Assembly: GCF_001421885.1 (NCBI RefSeq)
Contig: NZ_LMLH01000023.1
Coordinates: forward strand, 54,407-118,406
Length of the DNA stretch: 64,000 nt
Direction: 5' to 3'
DNA from: Pseudomonas sp. Leaf48
GTDB taxonomy: Bacteria > Pseudomonadota > Gammaproteobacteria > Pseudomonadales > Pseudomonadaceae
Position numbers and translations under genes: made by a program. The notes beneath the pieces were generated by a model. That model had not been told where the DNA came from, searched no databases, and saw nothing but the letters and a program-made list of their open reading frames with translations. Every line of letters starts with the position of its first letter. Within the stretch, counting starts at the first letter, position 1. Below are positions 25,141 through 33,885 of this stretch, piece after piece.

Positions 25141-27416
25141 GCTACAGCATTGCGGTACGGGCGTTGAGTGAGTTCACCGCCAAGAGCGGTGATCTGGATC
25201 TGCGTTTCACGCCGTCGCCGACGGCGCTTGAGGGCATTGTCGGGCACCGCACCGTGGCGTCGCGACGCAGCGAGGGTTATCAGAGCGAAGTGGCACTTGA
25301 AGGCGTCTACCAGGCATTGACAGTCAAGGGCAGGGCGGACGGCTACGATCCCGGGCAAAACTGCCTGGAGGAGGTCAAGACCTATCGCGGCGACCTGAGC
25401 AAACTACCGGCCAACCACCGTGCGTTGCATTGGGCACAGGCGAAGATCTATGGCTGGTTGATGTGCCATAGACTGAATCTGCCGCAAATCAACGTGGCAC
25501 TGGTGTACTTCGATATCGTCAGTGAAAAGGAAACCTGTCTGGTCGAGGCTTGCAGCGCCAGCGAACTGCAAGCGTTCTTCGAGCTGCACTGCGCACGCTT
25601 CCTGCACTGGGCCGAGCTGGAAATGGCCCACCGGCAACGACGCAACATGGCGACCCAGCGCCTGGCGTTTCCCCATGCCGACTTTCGACCGGGGCAGCGC
25701 CATCTGGCCGAATCGGTGTTCAAGGCCGTCAGCACCGGACGCTGCCTGATGGCCCAGGCACCGACCGGTATCGGCAAGACCCTGGGCACGCTGTTCCCGA
25801 TGCTCAAGGCCATGCAGGCGCAGCAGCTGGACAAGGTGTTCTTCCTCACGGCGAAAACCCCGGGGCGCAAACTGGCCCTGGACGCCGCCCAAGTGCTGCT
25901 TCAAAGCACCGATGCGCCGCCGCTGCGGGTGCTGGAGATGGTCGCCCGGGACAAGGCCTGCGAACATCCGGACAAGGCCTGTCATGGGGAGTCCTGCCCG
26001 TTGGCCCGGGGGTTTTATGATCGCCTGCCCGCTGCGCGTCAGGCCGCCAGCCAACTGAGCCTGCTGGACCAGAGCGCCTTGCGCGAGGTCGCCCTGGGCC
26101 ATGAAATATGCCCGTATTACCTGAGCCAGGAAATGGCACGGTGGGCGGACGTCGTGGTTGCCGACTACAACTACTACTTCGATTTCAGCGCGTTGCTGTT
26201 CGGCCTGGCCCAGGCCAATAACTGGAAAGTCGCGGTACTGGTCGACGAAGCCCACAACCTGGTGGAGCGTGGCCGCCAGATGTACAGCGCCTCCCTCGAT
26301 CAAGCGGCGCTCGGCGGTTTGCGTAAAACCGCTCCCGAGGTACTGAAAAAGCCGCTACAGCGAGTCAACCGCGAATGGAATGCCCTGCACAACCTGCAAA
26401 CGGGTGCCTATCAGGCTTACGACCGTGCGCCGCAAAAGCTGTTGCAGGCGCTGTCGTCCTGCAGCGCGAGCATCGGCGATTACCTCAATGATCACCCCCA
26501 GGGGCTGGACAGCGCATTGCAGAGCTTTTACTTCGACCTGTTGCAGTTTTGTCGGGTGGCGGAACTCTTCGATGAGCAGTATCTGTTCGACATCAGCAAG
26601 CGCGACCTCGAGCGCAAACGCAGCCTGTCCCAGCTGTGCCTGCGCAATGTGGTGCCTGCCGGTTTCATTCGCCCACGCCTGACCGCTGCACGCAGCACTG
26701 TCCTGTTTTCCGCAACCTTGAGCCCCCGGCACTACTACGCCGACTTGTTGGGAACACCGGCTGACACGGTGTGCATTGACGTTGAATCGCCGTTCCACGC
26801 CGACCAGCTGCAAGTACACATCGTCAGCCGAATTTCCACGCGGTACGTCCATCGGCAGGCATCCCTGGAGCCGATTGTGGACCTGATCGCCAACCAGTTC
26901 AGCGAGCGTCCGGGCAACTACCTGGCCTTTTTCAGCAGCTTCGATTATTTGCAGCAGGTGGCGCAGTTGCTGGCGCAAAAGCATCCGCACATCAACCTGT
27001 GGTCGCAGTCCCGAGGCATGGGCGAGCAGCAGCGCCAGGCCTTTCTCGAGCAATTTCGCGCCGACAGTCGCGGTATCGGTTTCGCAGTATTGGGTGGTGC
27101 CTTTGGTGAAGGCATCGATTTGCCCGGGGCGCGTCTGATTGGCGCATTCATCGCCACCCTGGGGCTGGCGCAACTCAACCCGGTCAATGAACAGCTGAAA
27201 CGACGCATGTCGGCCATCTTTGGCGCCGGTTACGACTACACCTACCTGTACCCTGGGGTGCAAAAAGTGGTGCAGGCCGCCGGACGGGTGATTCGCACCC
27301 AGCAGGATCGGGGTGTAGTGATGTTGATTGATGACCGTTTTGGCGAGAGCAAGGTCAAACAGTTACTGCCTCGCTGGTGGGCCATTGCACCGCTGGTTCT
27401 AAACGCCTCTTCGTGA
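25137..27416 (+). CDS. XPD/DinG-type iron-sulfur helicase with N-terminal RecB-like nuclease domain
   Basis: 759-aa superfamily 2 helicase. I choose TTG at 25137 as start: it overlaps the FAN1 stop (TTGA) and has GGAG 8 bp upstream. Residues about 1-140 resemble a RecB/Cas4-family PD-(D/E)XK nuclease: GRADGYD (Asp near 67), CLEEVKTYRG (Glu and Lys near 79-81) and the QAKIYGW motif near 102. The helicase part has Walker A QAPTGIGKT near 207-215, four cysteines fit for a 4Fe-4S cluster (near 274, 282, 287 and 325), DEAH box VDEAHN near 370, and C-terminal VVQAAGRVIRTQQDRGVVMLID motif VI. Paired with FAN1, a role in crosslink or flap repair is likely. It resembles Dna2 in combining nuclease and helicase. 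Confidence 0.85.
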   Translation: MSYSIAVRALSEFTAKSGDLDLRFTPSPTALEGIVGHRTVASRRSEGYQSEVALEGVYQALTVKGRADGYDPGQNCLEEVKTYRGDLSKLPANHRALHWAQAKIYGWLMCHRLNLPQINVALVYFDIVSEKETCLVEACSASELQAFFELHCARFLHWAELEMAHRQRRNMATQRLAFPHADFRPGQRHLAESVFKAVSTGRCLMAQAPTGIGKTLGTLFPMLKAMQAQQLDKVFFLTAKTPGRKLALDAAQVLLQSTDAPPLRVLEMVARDKACEHPDKACHGESCPLARGFYDRLPAARQAASQLSLLDQSALREVALGHEICPYYLSQEMARWADVVVADYNYYFDFSALLFGLAQANNWKVAVLVDEAHNLVERGRQMYSASLDQAALGGLRKTAPEVLKKPLQRVNREWNALHNLQTGAYQAYDRAPQKLLQALSSCSASIGDYLNDHPQGLDSALQSFYFDLLQFCRVAELFDEQYLFDISKRDLERKRSLSQLCLRNVVPAGFIRPRLTAARSTVLFSATLSPRHYYADLLGTPADTVCIDVESPFHADQLQVHIVSRISTRYVHRQASLEPIVDLIANQFSERPGNYLAFFSSFDYLQQVAQLLAQKHPHINLWSQSRGMGEQQRQAFLEQFRADSRGIGFAVLGGAFGEGIDLPGARLIGAFIATLGLAQLNPVNEQLKRRMSAIFGAGYDYTYLYPGVQKVVQAAGRVIRTQQDRGVVMLIDDRFGESKVKQLLPRWWAIAPLVLNASS

Positions 27417-27500
27417 TCTGGCGCTCAGCGCGATTTTTTGTGCCTTTTCAAATTGGCGGTTTGTCGCATACTCCATTGAAATAATAATTCGGTGTGTTCA

Positions 27501-29420
27501 ATGAGCGAAGATCGAAGCAAAACCAGCGCCATCGACAACAGTCGTTTCCGGCTGCTGATTGATGCGGTGATTGACTACGCGATCTACATGATTGACCCCG
27601 ATGGCATCATTACCAGCTGGAACACCGGCGCCAAGCGCTTCAAGGGCTACGAAGAAGCCGAGATTCTCGGTCAGCATTTTTCCCGGTTCTACACCGATGC
27701 CGATCGCCGTGCCGGCTTGCCGCAACGGGCGCTGGACACGGCCATTCACGAGGGGCGTTTCGAAGGCGAAGGCTGGCGGGTGCGCAAGGACGGCACGCAT
27801 TTCTGGTGCCACGTGGTAATCGATCCGATTCGCGATTCAGCCGGCACCCTGCTGGGGTTCGCCAAGATCACCCGTGACCTGACCGACCGCAAGATGGCCG
27901 AGGAGGTCCTCAAGCAAAGCGAACAGCAATTCCGCCTGCTGGTGCAAAGCGTGACGGACTATGCGATCTATATGCTCGCCCCCGATGGACGCCTGACCAA
28001 CTGGAATCCTGGCGCACAGCGCATCAAGGGCTATTTGCCCGAGGAAGTCATCGGCCAGCACTTCTCTTTGTTCTACACACCCGAAGACCGCGAAGCCGGC
28101 GAACCGCAGCGGACACTGGAAATTGCCCGCACCGAAGGCCGCTTCGAAAACAAAGGCTGGCGGGTACGCAAGGACGGTACGCGCTTCCTCGCCCATGTGG
28201 TTGTCGATCCGATCTGGGGCGACACCGGTACTCTGCTCGGTTTTGCCAAGATCACCCGCGACATTACCGAGGTCACCCAGGCCCAGCAGGCACTGGAGCA
28301 AACCCGCGAAGCCCTGTTCCAGGCGCAAAAAATGCAGGCTATCGGCCAGCTCAGCGGCGGCATTGCCCACGACTTCAATAATTTGCTGACGGTGATCCTC
28401 GGCAATCTGGAAATCGTCCGCAAACGGGTTGCGGACGATCCGAAAGTCATCCGCTTGATCGACAACGCGACCCAGGGAGCCTTGCGCGGTGTTTCCCTGA
28501 CCCAGCGCATGCTGGCCTTTGCCCGACGTCAAGAGCTGAAGTCCGAGCCGGTGGCTATTCCGGCCCTGGTCACCGGAATCTCCGGGTTGTTGCGCAGCTC
28601 CCTGGGGCCCTCGGTGAAGATCGAGACCTGTTTTCCAGCCGATCTGGAATCGGTTCTGGCCGATTCCAATCAACTGGAACTGGCAGTCCTTAATCTGGCA
28701 ACCAATGCCCGTGATGCCATGCCCAACGGCGGAAAAATCGTCTTCAGTGCCCACACCGAGGAGGTTGTCGACAGCCAGCAATCTGCCCTGGCGCTGGGGC
28801 GATATGTCTGTCTGACGGTGGCTGATTCCGGGGAGGGCATGGATCAGGCCACCCTGGCGTTGGCGATGGATCCGTTTTTTACTACCAAGGGTGTCGGCAA
28901 AGGCACCGGCCTTGGGCTATCGATGGTCCATGGTTTTATAGAACAACTGGGCGGGCGCTTCATCCTCAAGAGCGAACAGGGTCAGGGCACGACGGCGGAA
29001 CTGTGGTTGCCTGTGGCCAGGGGTGGGGCGGTCGTCCAGCCGCTGGCCCAGAGGATGATCGCCGAGGTGCCACGCTTGTGCGTTCTGGTGGTGGACGATG
29101 ACAGCCTGGTATTGACGAGCACCTGCCTGCTGCTCGAAGACCTGGGGCATCGGGTCATCAGCGCGACATCGGGTGCGAGGGGCCTTGAACTGTTCGCCAG
29201 CGAGTCGGATATTGACCTGATCATCACGGACATGGCCATGCCGCATATGAGTGGCGCACAACTGGCCCACGCTATCCGCATCCAGAAACCGGGCGTGCCG
29301 ATCATTCTGGCCACCGGTTACGCCGAGAGACTGGAAGGCTTTGCCGCGCACCTGCCTCGGCTGTCCAAACCCTTTACCCAACTCAATCTGGTGCAGGTCA
29401 TTGCCCAGGCGATGAAGTGA
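27501..29420 (+). CDS. PAS-PAS hybrid histidine kinase with C-terminal receiver
   Basis: Cytoplasmic hybrid sensor kinase of 639 aa from the ATG at 27501; an in-frame GTG 9 bp earlier is possible. Two PAS-PAC units follow one another (about residues 15-130 and 140-255) and are near duplicates: each has DYAIYM, then WN-G-A-R-KGY, then a GWRVRKDGT stretch. The kinase core shows the phosphorylated His in GGIAHDFNNLLTVILG near 289, N-box NLATNARDAMPNGG, and G-boxes GEGMDQA and GKGTGLGLSMVHG. The receiver has the acidic pair in VLVVDDDS, the phospho-Asp in LIITDMAMPHMSG near 575 and Lys in LSKPF. No membrane helix is visible, so it senses an internal signal. No partner regulator is adjacent. Its 3' end overlaps the convergent antiporter gene by 23 bp. 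Confidence 0.9.
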   Translation: MSEDRSKTSAIDNSRFRLLIDAVIDYAIYMIDPDGIITSWNTGAKRFKGYEEAEILGQHFSRFYTDADRRAGLPQRALDTAIHEGRFEGEGWRVRKDGTHFWCHVVIDPIRDSAGTLLGFAKITRDLTDRKMAEEVLKQSEQQFRLLVQSVTDYAIYMLAPDGRLTNWNPGAQRIKGYLPEEVIGQHFSLFYTPEDREAGEPQRTLEIARTEGRFENKGWRVRKDGTRFLAHVVVDPIWGDTGTLLGFAKITRDITEVTQAQQALEQTREALFQAQKMQAIGQLSGGIAHDFNNLLTVILGNLEIVRKRVADDPKVIRLIDNATQGALRGVSLTQRMLAFARRQELKSEPVAIPALVTGISGLLRSSLGPSVKIETCFPADLESVLADSNQLELAVLNLATNARDAMPNGGKIVFSAHTEEVVDSQQSALALGRYVCLTVADSGEGMDQATLALAMDPFFTTKGVGKGTGLGLSMVHGFIEQLGGRFILKSEQGQGTTAELWLPVARGGAVVQPLAQRMIAEVPRLCVLVVDDDSLVLTSTCLLLEDLGHRVISATSGARGLELFASESDIDLIITDMAMPHMSGAQLAHAIRIQKPGVPIILATGYAERLEGFAAHLPRLSKPFTQLNLVQVIAQAMK

Positions 29421-30753
29421 GTGACTTGCGCTGTTCATAGCGAGCGAGAATCGGCTGGGTGCTGATCCCGTGCACCAGGATGCTCAGCGCGACCACGGAC
29501 AGGGTGAGATTGGTGCACAGCGCCGCCACGGACGGATCGAGTCCGTGGTTCACGGCGTAGAACAGATAGTACAGGCTGCCGATACCGCGAATACCAAACC
29601 AGCCGATCAACAGCCGTTGGCGTACATCAAGCAGGGATGCCCAGGGTACGAGCACGACGCTGAGGGGGCGAATCAGGCAAAACAGTACGCCGCCCAGGAG
29701 TATTGCCCGCCAGTCCCAATGGGCACTGAGCACCACCCCGAGCAGCGTCACCAGAAACACTTCCATGGCCCGTTCCACCAGGCTGCCGAAGGCGAGCATG
29801 TCTCCCATCATGATGCCGGCGGCGACCTGGCTATCCTCCAGGCTATCGGTATCACCATGCACTGCGTGCTGTGGTTCGACGTTCTGGTGGCCGACGACCG
29901 CTTGCACCACATGTTCGGCCGGTGTCTGGTGACTGCCCATGGATTTGACCTCTTCCTGGCGCAAACCGAGGCCGGCGGCGAACACCGACAGGAACCCGAA
30001 GCCATGAATGGCTTCGGCGCCCACATAGGCCAGCGCGATCAACGCCAGAGTCAGGAAGTCATTATGGGAAAGGGTGCTGTCGCCATAGCGGGTGCGCAGC
30101 AGCAATGTCAGCCGGCCAATGCCACGTCCCATCGAGTAGCCCACCAGCAAGCCGGCAGGGATCGCCCATAGCAGATTGCTCAGGGCCCAGTCAGCGAGCC
30201 AGCCGGGGTAGCTGTCATGCTGGACCATCAGCAAGCCGAGGATCACGAAAGGGAAGGCGACCCCGTCATTCAGGCCGGCTTCGCCGGACAGGCCGAACCG
30301 GACGCTGTCGACATCGGCTGCGTCGTTGACCTGTACCAGAGAGGCGAGCACCGGGTCGGTCGGCGCGAGAATCGAGCCGATCAGCACTGAAATGCCCCAC
30401 GACAAGCCAATCACGTAGTGCAACAGCAGGCACACGCCGCCAATGGTCAGGAGCATTACCGGCCCGGCCAGGCAGACTGCGACACGCCAGTTTCGATCCT
30501 TCAACGGCAAGCGCAACTTCAAGCCACAAACGAACAGCGAGAACAACAAGGCCACTTCCGTGAGGTGTTCCATCCAGCCGGAGATGTCCTGGGTCGCCAG
30601 ATTCAACCAGGCAAAGCCGGCCGGGCCGATGGCCATGCCCAGAACCAGACACACCGCCGAAGTGGTCACCGGCAGCCAGCGCAGGTAGGACGAAGTCAGT
30701 GCCAGGGTGAGCAGCACCGCGCCAAACACTGCCACCCAGGCGATAAAGCCCAT
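29398..30753 (-). CDS. CPA1-family sodium/proton antiporter
   Basis: Inner-membrane monovalent cation/proton antiporter, 451 aa with about twelve hydrophobic segments (first: MGFIAWVAVFGAVLLTLALT). The ion-exchange core reads LAPTDPVLASLVQVND and GEAGLNDGVAFPFVILGLL, carrying the ND/TD acidic residues of NhaP-like proteins. The loop SHQTPAEHVVQAVVGHQNVEPQHAVHGD is unusually hydrophilic and His-rich. Its ATG overlaps the stop of the Yip1-like gene by one base (TAATG). It probably helps with pH or salt stress. The exact ion is not readable from the sequence. Confidence 0.9.
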   Translation of the reverse strand: MGFIAWVAVFGAVLLTLALTSSYLRWLPVTTSAVCLVLGMAIGPAGFAWLNLATQDISGWMEHLTEVALLFSLFVCGLKLRLPLKDRNWRVAVCLAGPVMLLTIGGVCLLLHYVIGLSWGISVLIGSILAPTDPVLASLVQVNDAADVDSVRFGLSGEAGLNDGVAFPFVILGLLMVQHDSYPGWLADWALSNLLWAIPAGLLVGYSMGRGIGRLTLLLRTRYGDSTLSHNDFLTLALIALAYVGAEAIHGFGFLSVFAAGLGLRQEEVKSMGSHQTPAEHVVQAVVGHQNVEPQHAVHGDTDSLEDSQVAAGIMMGDMLAFGSLVERAMEVFLVTLLGVVLSAHWDWRAILLGGVLFCLIRPLSVVLVPWASLLDVRQRLLIGWFGIRGIGSLYYLFYAVNHGLDPSVAALCTNLTLSVVALSILVHGISTQPILARYEQRKSLTSSPGQ

Positions 30754-31364
30754 TAACCGACAGTAGCGCGCAGGTACTCAGGGGTGAGCACGTTGAACCA
30801 CAACAGAATCATCGACACCAGGATTGTCACCAGTACCAGCAGCCCGACACCCCAGACGCATGCCGAGTTGAGCAAGCCTTGTTCCTTGCGCTCATGCATG
30901 AAGGTCGGCAAACCGACGAACAGCAGGAAGGTCGAGTAGGCCGAAGCCGCCCCCAACACCACAATCGCCAGCCAGCGACTGGGGTACAGACCGGCAATGC
31001 CGGCGAGGAAAAAAGGCGTGGCGGTATACGCGGCAAAGCCTATGCACTGATTGATCGTCGGCCGGGCCTCGAAGGCGCGGGACATCCAGCGGATGAACAG
31101 GCCCATCACCGCTATGCCGATCAGAATGGCCACATACAGCATGGCGCACAGTTGCAGGGCGCTCTGGGTACTGAGTCGAACCGTTTCGTTCTCCGCCAGG
31201 CTCCAGCCTACGTAGGTGGTCCCGATAAACAGGCACACGGCCGGAATCAAGGCGAGCAGCAGCAGGTGAGGGAGATAGTGACGTGGGTGGGCTTCCTCTT
31301 CCTTGCGAATATCCGTCCACGCGAAGTTGGGTTGGGTGAACAGCTTGACGATAGGTGCGGACAT
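30753..31364 (-). CDS. Yip1-domain inner-membrane protein
   Basis: 203-aa integral membrane protein with five predicted helices, resembling the bacterial Yip1/YIPF family (N-terminal cytoplasmic FAWTDIRKEEEAHPRHYLPHLL before the first helix, then NQCIGFAAYTATPFFLAGIAGLYP). The start at 31364 has GGAGGT 6 bp upstream; a much longer upstream frame overlapping the SDR gene is not used. The biochemical role is unknown. Translational coupling to the antiporter gene suggests assembly or regulation of that transporter; this is inference. Confidence 0.85.
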   Translation of the reverse strand: MSAPIVKLFTQPNFAWTDIRKEEEAHPRHYLPHLLLLALIPAVCLFIGTTYVGWSLAENETVRLSTQSALQLCAMLYVAILIGIAVMGLFIRWMSRAFEARPTINQCIGFAAYTATPFFLAGIAGLYPSRWLAIVVLGAASAYSTFLLFVGLPTFMHERKEQGLLNSACVWGVGLLVLVTILVSMILLWFNVLTPEYLRATVG

Positions 31365-31455
31365 GACGACCTCCAGGCTTGGAACAACCGCCATAACAGT
31401 GGCTATACGGTGTTGAGCGCTGGAGACGGCATCGGGTTCATTTTTTTCGGCACAC

Positions 31456-32313
31456 TCATAAAATCGGTTTGCCGCCCGTGACGCCAAATCGCTGGCCGGT
31501 AATGTAGCTGGCTTCATCCGAAGCCAGCAGCACGTAGATCGGCGCGACCTCGACCGGTTGACCGGGGCGGCCAAGGGGCGTGTTGGCGCCGAAATCCTGC
31601 ACGCTCTCATCGGGCATGGTCGAGACGATCAGTGGCGTCCAGATGGGCCCAGGCGCCACGCTGTTGACCCGGATATTCTTCGGCCCGAGCATTTGCCCAA
31701 GCCCGGCGGTGAAGTTGGCAATGGCGCCCTTGGTCGTGGCATAGGCCAGCAGGGTGGGGTTGGGCATGTCGGAATTGACGGAACTGCTGTTGATGATCGA
31801 GCTACCCGGCTTCATGTACTTGAGCGCAGCCTGGCAAACCCGGAAAATCGCCGTGATGTTGACGTCGAAAGTCATCACCCATTCTTCATCAGCGATGTCT
31901 TCGAGATTGTCGTGTGTCATCTGGAAGGCGGCGTTGTTGACCAGTACGTCGATGCGGCCGAAGCGTTCGACGGTTTTTTCCACCAGTTCCAGGCAGTGCG
32001 CCCGCTGTGCCAGGTCCCCGGACAGCAGCAGGCACTGGCGGCCGGCCTGCTCGACCCAGCGCGCGGTCTCCCGGGCGTCTTCGTGCTCGTTGAGGTAAGC
32101 GATGACCACATCGGCGCCTTCACGGGCATAGGCAATCGCCACCGACCGGCCAATGCCGCTGTCGCCACCGGTGATCAGGGCAATCTTGCCCGCAAGGCGA
32201 CCGGAGCCTTTGTAGCTTTGCTCGCCGCAGTCGGGGTAGGGGTCCATTTTACGTTGAGAGCCGGGGACCGGTTGTGGCTGCTTGGGGAAGGGGGGGCGTG
32301 GGTAGTCGTTCAT
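31456..32313 (-). CDS. SDR-family oxidoreductase (YghA-like)
   Basis: NAD(P)-dependent short-chain dehydrogenase of 285 aa. The ATG at 32313 has GGAG 8 bp upstream; an in-frame TTG two codons earlier is unlikely. The N-terminal extension PFPKQPQPVPGSQRKMDPYPDCGE is typical of the YghA/general-stress subgroup. The cofactor motif TGGDSGIG lies near residues 48-55, NNAAF follows, and the catalytic triad is Ser in INSSSVNSD with Tyr and Lys in AYATTKGA. The C-terminus ends ITGQRFGVTGGKPIL. Proteins of this group accompany stress-resistance genes; the substrate is unknown. It is upstream of Yip1 and the antiporter on the same strand, 91 bp away, possibly one transcript. Confidence 0.9.
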   Translation of the reverse strand: MNDYPRPPFPKQPQPVPGSQRKMDPYPDCGEQSYKGSGRLAGKIALITGGDSGIGRSVAIAYAREGADVVIAYLNEHEDARETARWVEQAGRQCLLLSGDLAQRAHCLELVEKTVERFGRIDVLVNNAAFQMTHDNLEDIADEEWVMTFDVNITAIFRVCQAALKYMKPGSSIINSSSVNSDMPNPTLLAYATTKGAIANFTAGLGQMLGPKNIRVNSVAPGPIWTPLIVSTMPDESVQDFGANTPLGRPGQPVEVAPIYVLLASDEASYITGQRFGVTGGKPIL

Positions 32314-32427
32314 CGTCAATCTCCGGTCTCAAGGTTAAGGAGTCAAACGGTGGACTCTGGCGTTTTGTCTTGAGTTCGGTTGGATTTCGGATGAGCGTGC
32401 GCTAACCCGGGTAACACACAGCGCCCT

Positions 32428-32517
32428 TGTGGGAGCGGGCTTGCTCGCGAAGGCGATGTGTCAATTCACGCATGAGGTGACTGGCACACCGCCTTCGCGA
32501 GCAAGCCCGCTCCCACA
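32428..32517. repeat. REPIN with perfect 28-bp arms
   Basis: The sequence at 32428-32455 (TGTGGGAGCGGGCTTGCTCG plus CGAAGGCG) is the exact reverse complement of 32490-32517, with a 34-bp loop. It lies between the divergent SDR promoter and the 3' end of the C-S lyase gene. This is a textbook fluorescens-group REPIN and is probably mobilised by a RAYT transposase encoded elsewhere. Confidence 0.92.
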
Positions 32518-32527
32518 GGAGGATGAA

Positions 32528-33682
32528 TCAGGCCCGCCGGTTACGCAAACTGCGCTCCATGCGCGCGATGCCTTCTTCGAGCAGCGACCGTGGGCAGCCG
32601 AAGTTCAGGCGCACGAACTGTTGGCACTCATCGCCGAAGTCCAGCCCGGCGCTCAGGCCGACCCGGGCCTCGTCGAGGAAGAACTGCTGCGGGTTGTCCA
32701 GGCCCAGTGCCGAGCAATCGAGCCACGCCAGGTAGGTACTTTGCGGCACGTGCATGCTGATGCCCGGCAAACGGCTGCGCACGGCATCGACCAGATAGTC
32801 GCGGTTGCCCTGCAGGTAGTCCTTGAGCTGTGCCAGCCAGGGCGCCGCTTCGCTGTAGGCGACGCGGGTGGCCTCCATGCCCAGCGGGTTGACGCTGTCG
32901 ACCATGCCGCAGCGGGCCTGGTTGACCCGCTCGCGCAGGTGGCTGTCCTGAATGATCATGAACGAGGTTTTCATGCCGGCGATGTTATACGCCTTGCTCG
33001 CCGACATCAGCGTGATGGTGCGCTGGGCAACCTGCGGGCTCAGGGTCGCTATCGGAGTGTGCTGGCGGCCGTCGAAACACAGCTCGGCGTGGATTTCGTC
33101 GCTAATGATCCAGGCGTCCTGCTCCAGGCAGATGTCGGCAATCGCTTGCAGTTCTTCCCGGGGGAACGCCTTGCCCAGCGGGTTGTGCGGGTTGCTCAAC
33201 AGCAGCGCACCACCGCCTTGCAACGACTGGCTCAAGGTATCGAGCGGCGTGGCATAGGTGCCGTCCGCGCGGGTGTCAAAATTCAGTTCGACCTTGTTCA
33301 GCCCCCAATGGCCAGGCGCGTGGCGCAGCGGCGGATAGTTGGGGACTTGCACGACAACGTTCTGTTGCGCCTGCACCAGTGCCTTGAGTGCCATGTTGAC
33401 GCCTGACTCGACACCCGGCAGGAAAATCAGTGCCTGGGGTTCGACGCGCCAGGCGTATTTGTTCCAGAGGTCGGCGACGATAGCCTCGCGCAGGTCTTGC
33501 TGGGCCACGCTGTAGCCGACCATCGGGTGCTCCAGACGCTTTTGCAGGGCCTGGATGATTACCGGCGGCGCGGCGAAATCCATGTCGGCCACCCACATTG
33601 GCAACACGTCAGCCGGGTAGCGGCTCCATTTGGTGCTGCCAGTGCCGTGGCGGTCGAACACCTGATCAAAATCGTAAGTCAT
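32528..33682 (-). CDS. PatB/MalY-type PLP cystathionine beta-lyase
   Basis: Fold-type-I PLP enzyme of 384 aa from the ATG at 33682. It probably cleaves C-S bonds of cystathionine or cysteine conjugates to give pyruvate, ammonia and a thiol. The family start is clear (MTYDFDQVFDRHGTGSTKWSRYP and LPMWVADMDFA). The PLP lysine lies in SASKAYNIAGMK near residue 230, and the pyridine aspartate in IISDEIHAEL near 199. NPHNPLGK is the substrate-side motif. E. coli MalY also represses the maltose regulon, but such a role is not indicated here. No ribosome site is obvious; a longer frame upstream lacks family sequence. Confidence 0.9.
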   Translation of the reverse strand: MTYDFDQVFDRHGTGSTKWSRYPADVLPMWVADMDFAAPPVIIQALQKRLEHPMVGYSVAQQDLREAIVADLWNKYAWRVEPQALIFLPGVESGVNMALKALVQAQQNVVVQVPNYPPLRHAPGHWGLNKVELNFDTRADGTYATPLDTLSQSLQGGGALLLSNPHNPLGKAFPREELQAIADICLEQDAWIISDEIHAELCFDGRQHTPIATLSPQVAQRTITLMSASKAYNIAGMKTSFMIIQDSHLRERVNQARCGMVDSVNPLGMEATRVAYSEAAPWLAQLKDYLQGNRDYLVDAVRSRLPGISMHVPQSTYLAWLDCSALGLDNPQQFFLDEARVGLSAGLDFGDECQQFVRLNFGCPRSLLEEGIARMERSLRNRRA

Positions 33683-33738
33683 GGAAGGTCTCGTAAAGGC
33701 GGGTTGTGCAGGGTCGCCATGATAAGCCCATGGCCCTT

Positions 33739-33758
33739 TGGGGGCGAGCCTGCTCGCC
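33739..33758. repeat. Single REP-like stem
   Basis: GGGGGCGAGCCTGCTCGCCT forms a short stem (GGCGAGC/GCTCGCC) between the C-S lyase and fdnG genes. It is a degenerate lone copy of the repeat head seen in the 43065 array. Confidence 0.55.
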
Positions 33759-33850
33759 TTGATGATTTGGGCCACCCAACCGGCCCCACAGGGTTTTGTG
33801 TGTGCACCAAATCTGGCCGACGGTCGGTTTTCACACCGTGCGCCAATACC

Positions 33851-33866
33851 TTGACTAAAGTGTCAA
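33851..33866 (+). promoter_or_regulatory. Inverted repeat upstream of fdnG
   Basis: TTGACTAAAGTGTCAA has 5-bp arms TTGAC/GTCAA around six bases. It resembles but does not match an Anr/Fnr box (TTGAT-N4-ATCAA), being 2 bp too long. It lies about 85 bp upstream of the fdnG start and could be an operator or a weak -35 element. Confidence 0.3.
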
Positions 33867-33885
33867 ATGTCGGCAGCCAGGCTGC

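Noticed and set aside
30753..31610. 285-aa version of the Yip1-like protein
   Set aside because: The first 82 residues overlap the SDR gene and have no family sequence; the ATG at 31364 has a strong ribosome site.
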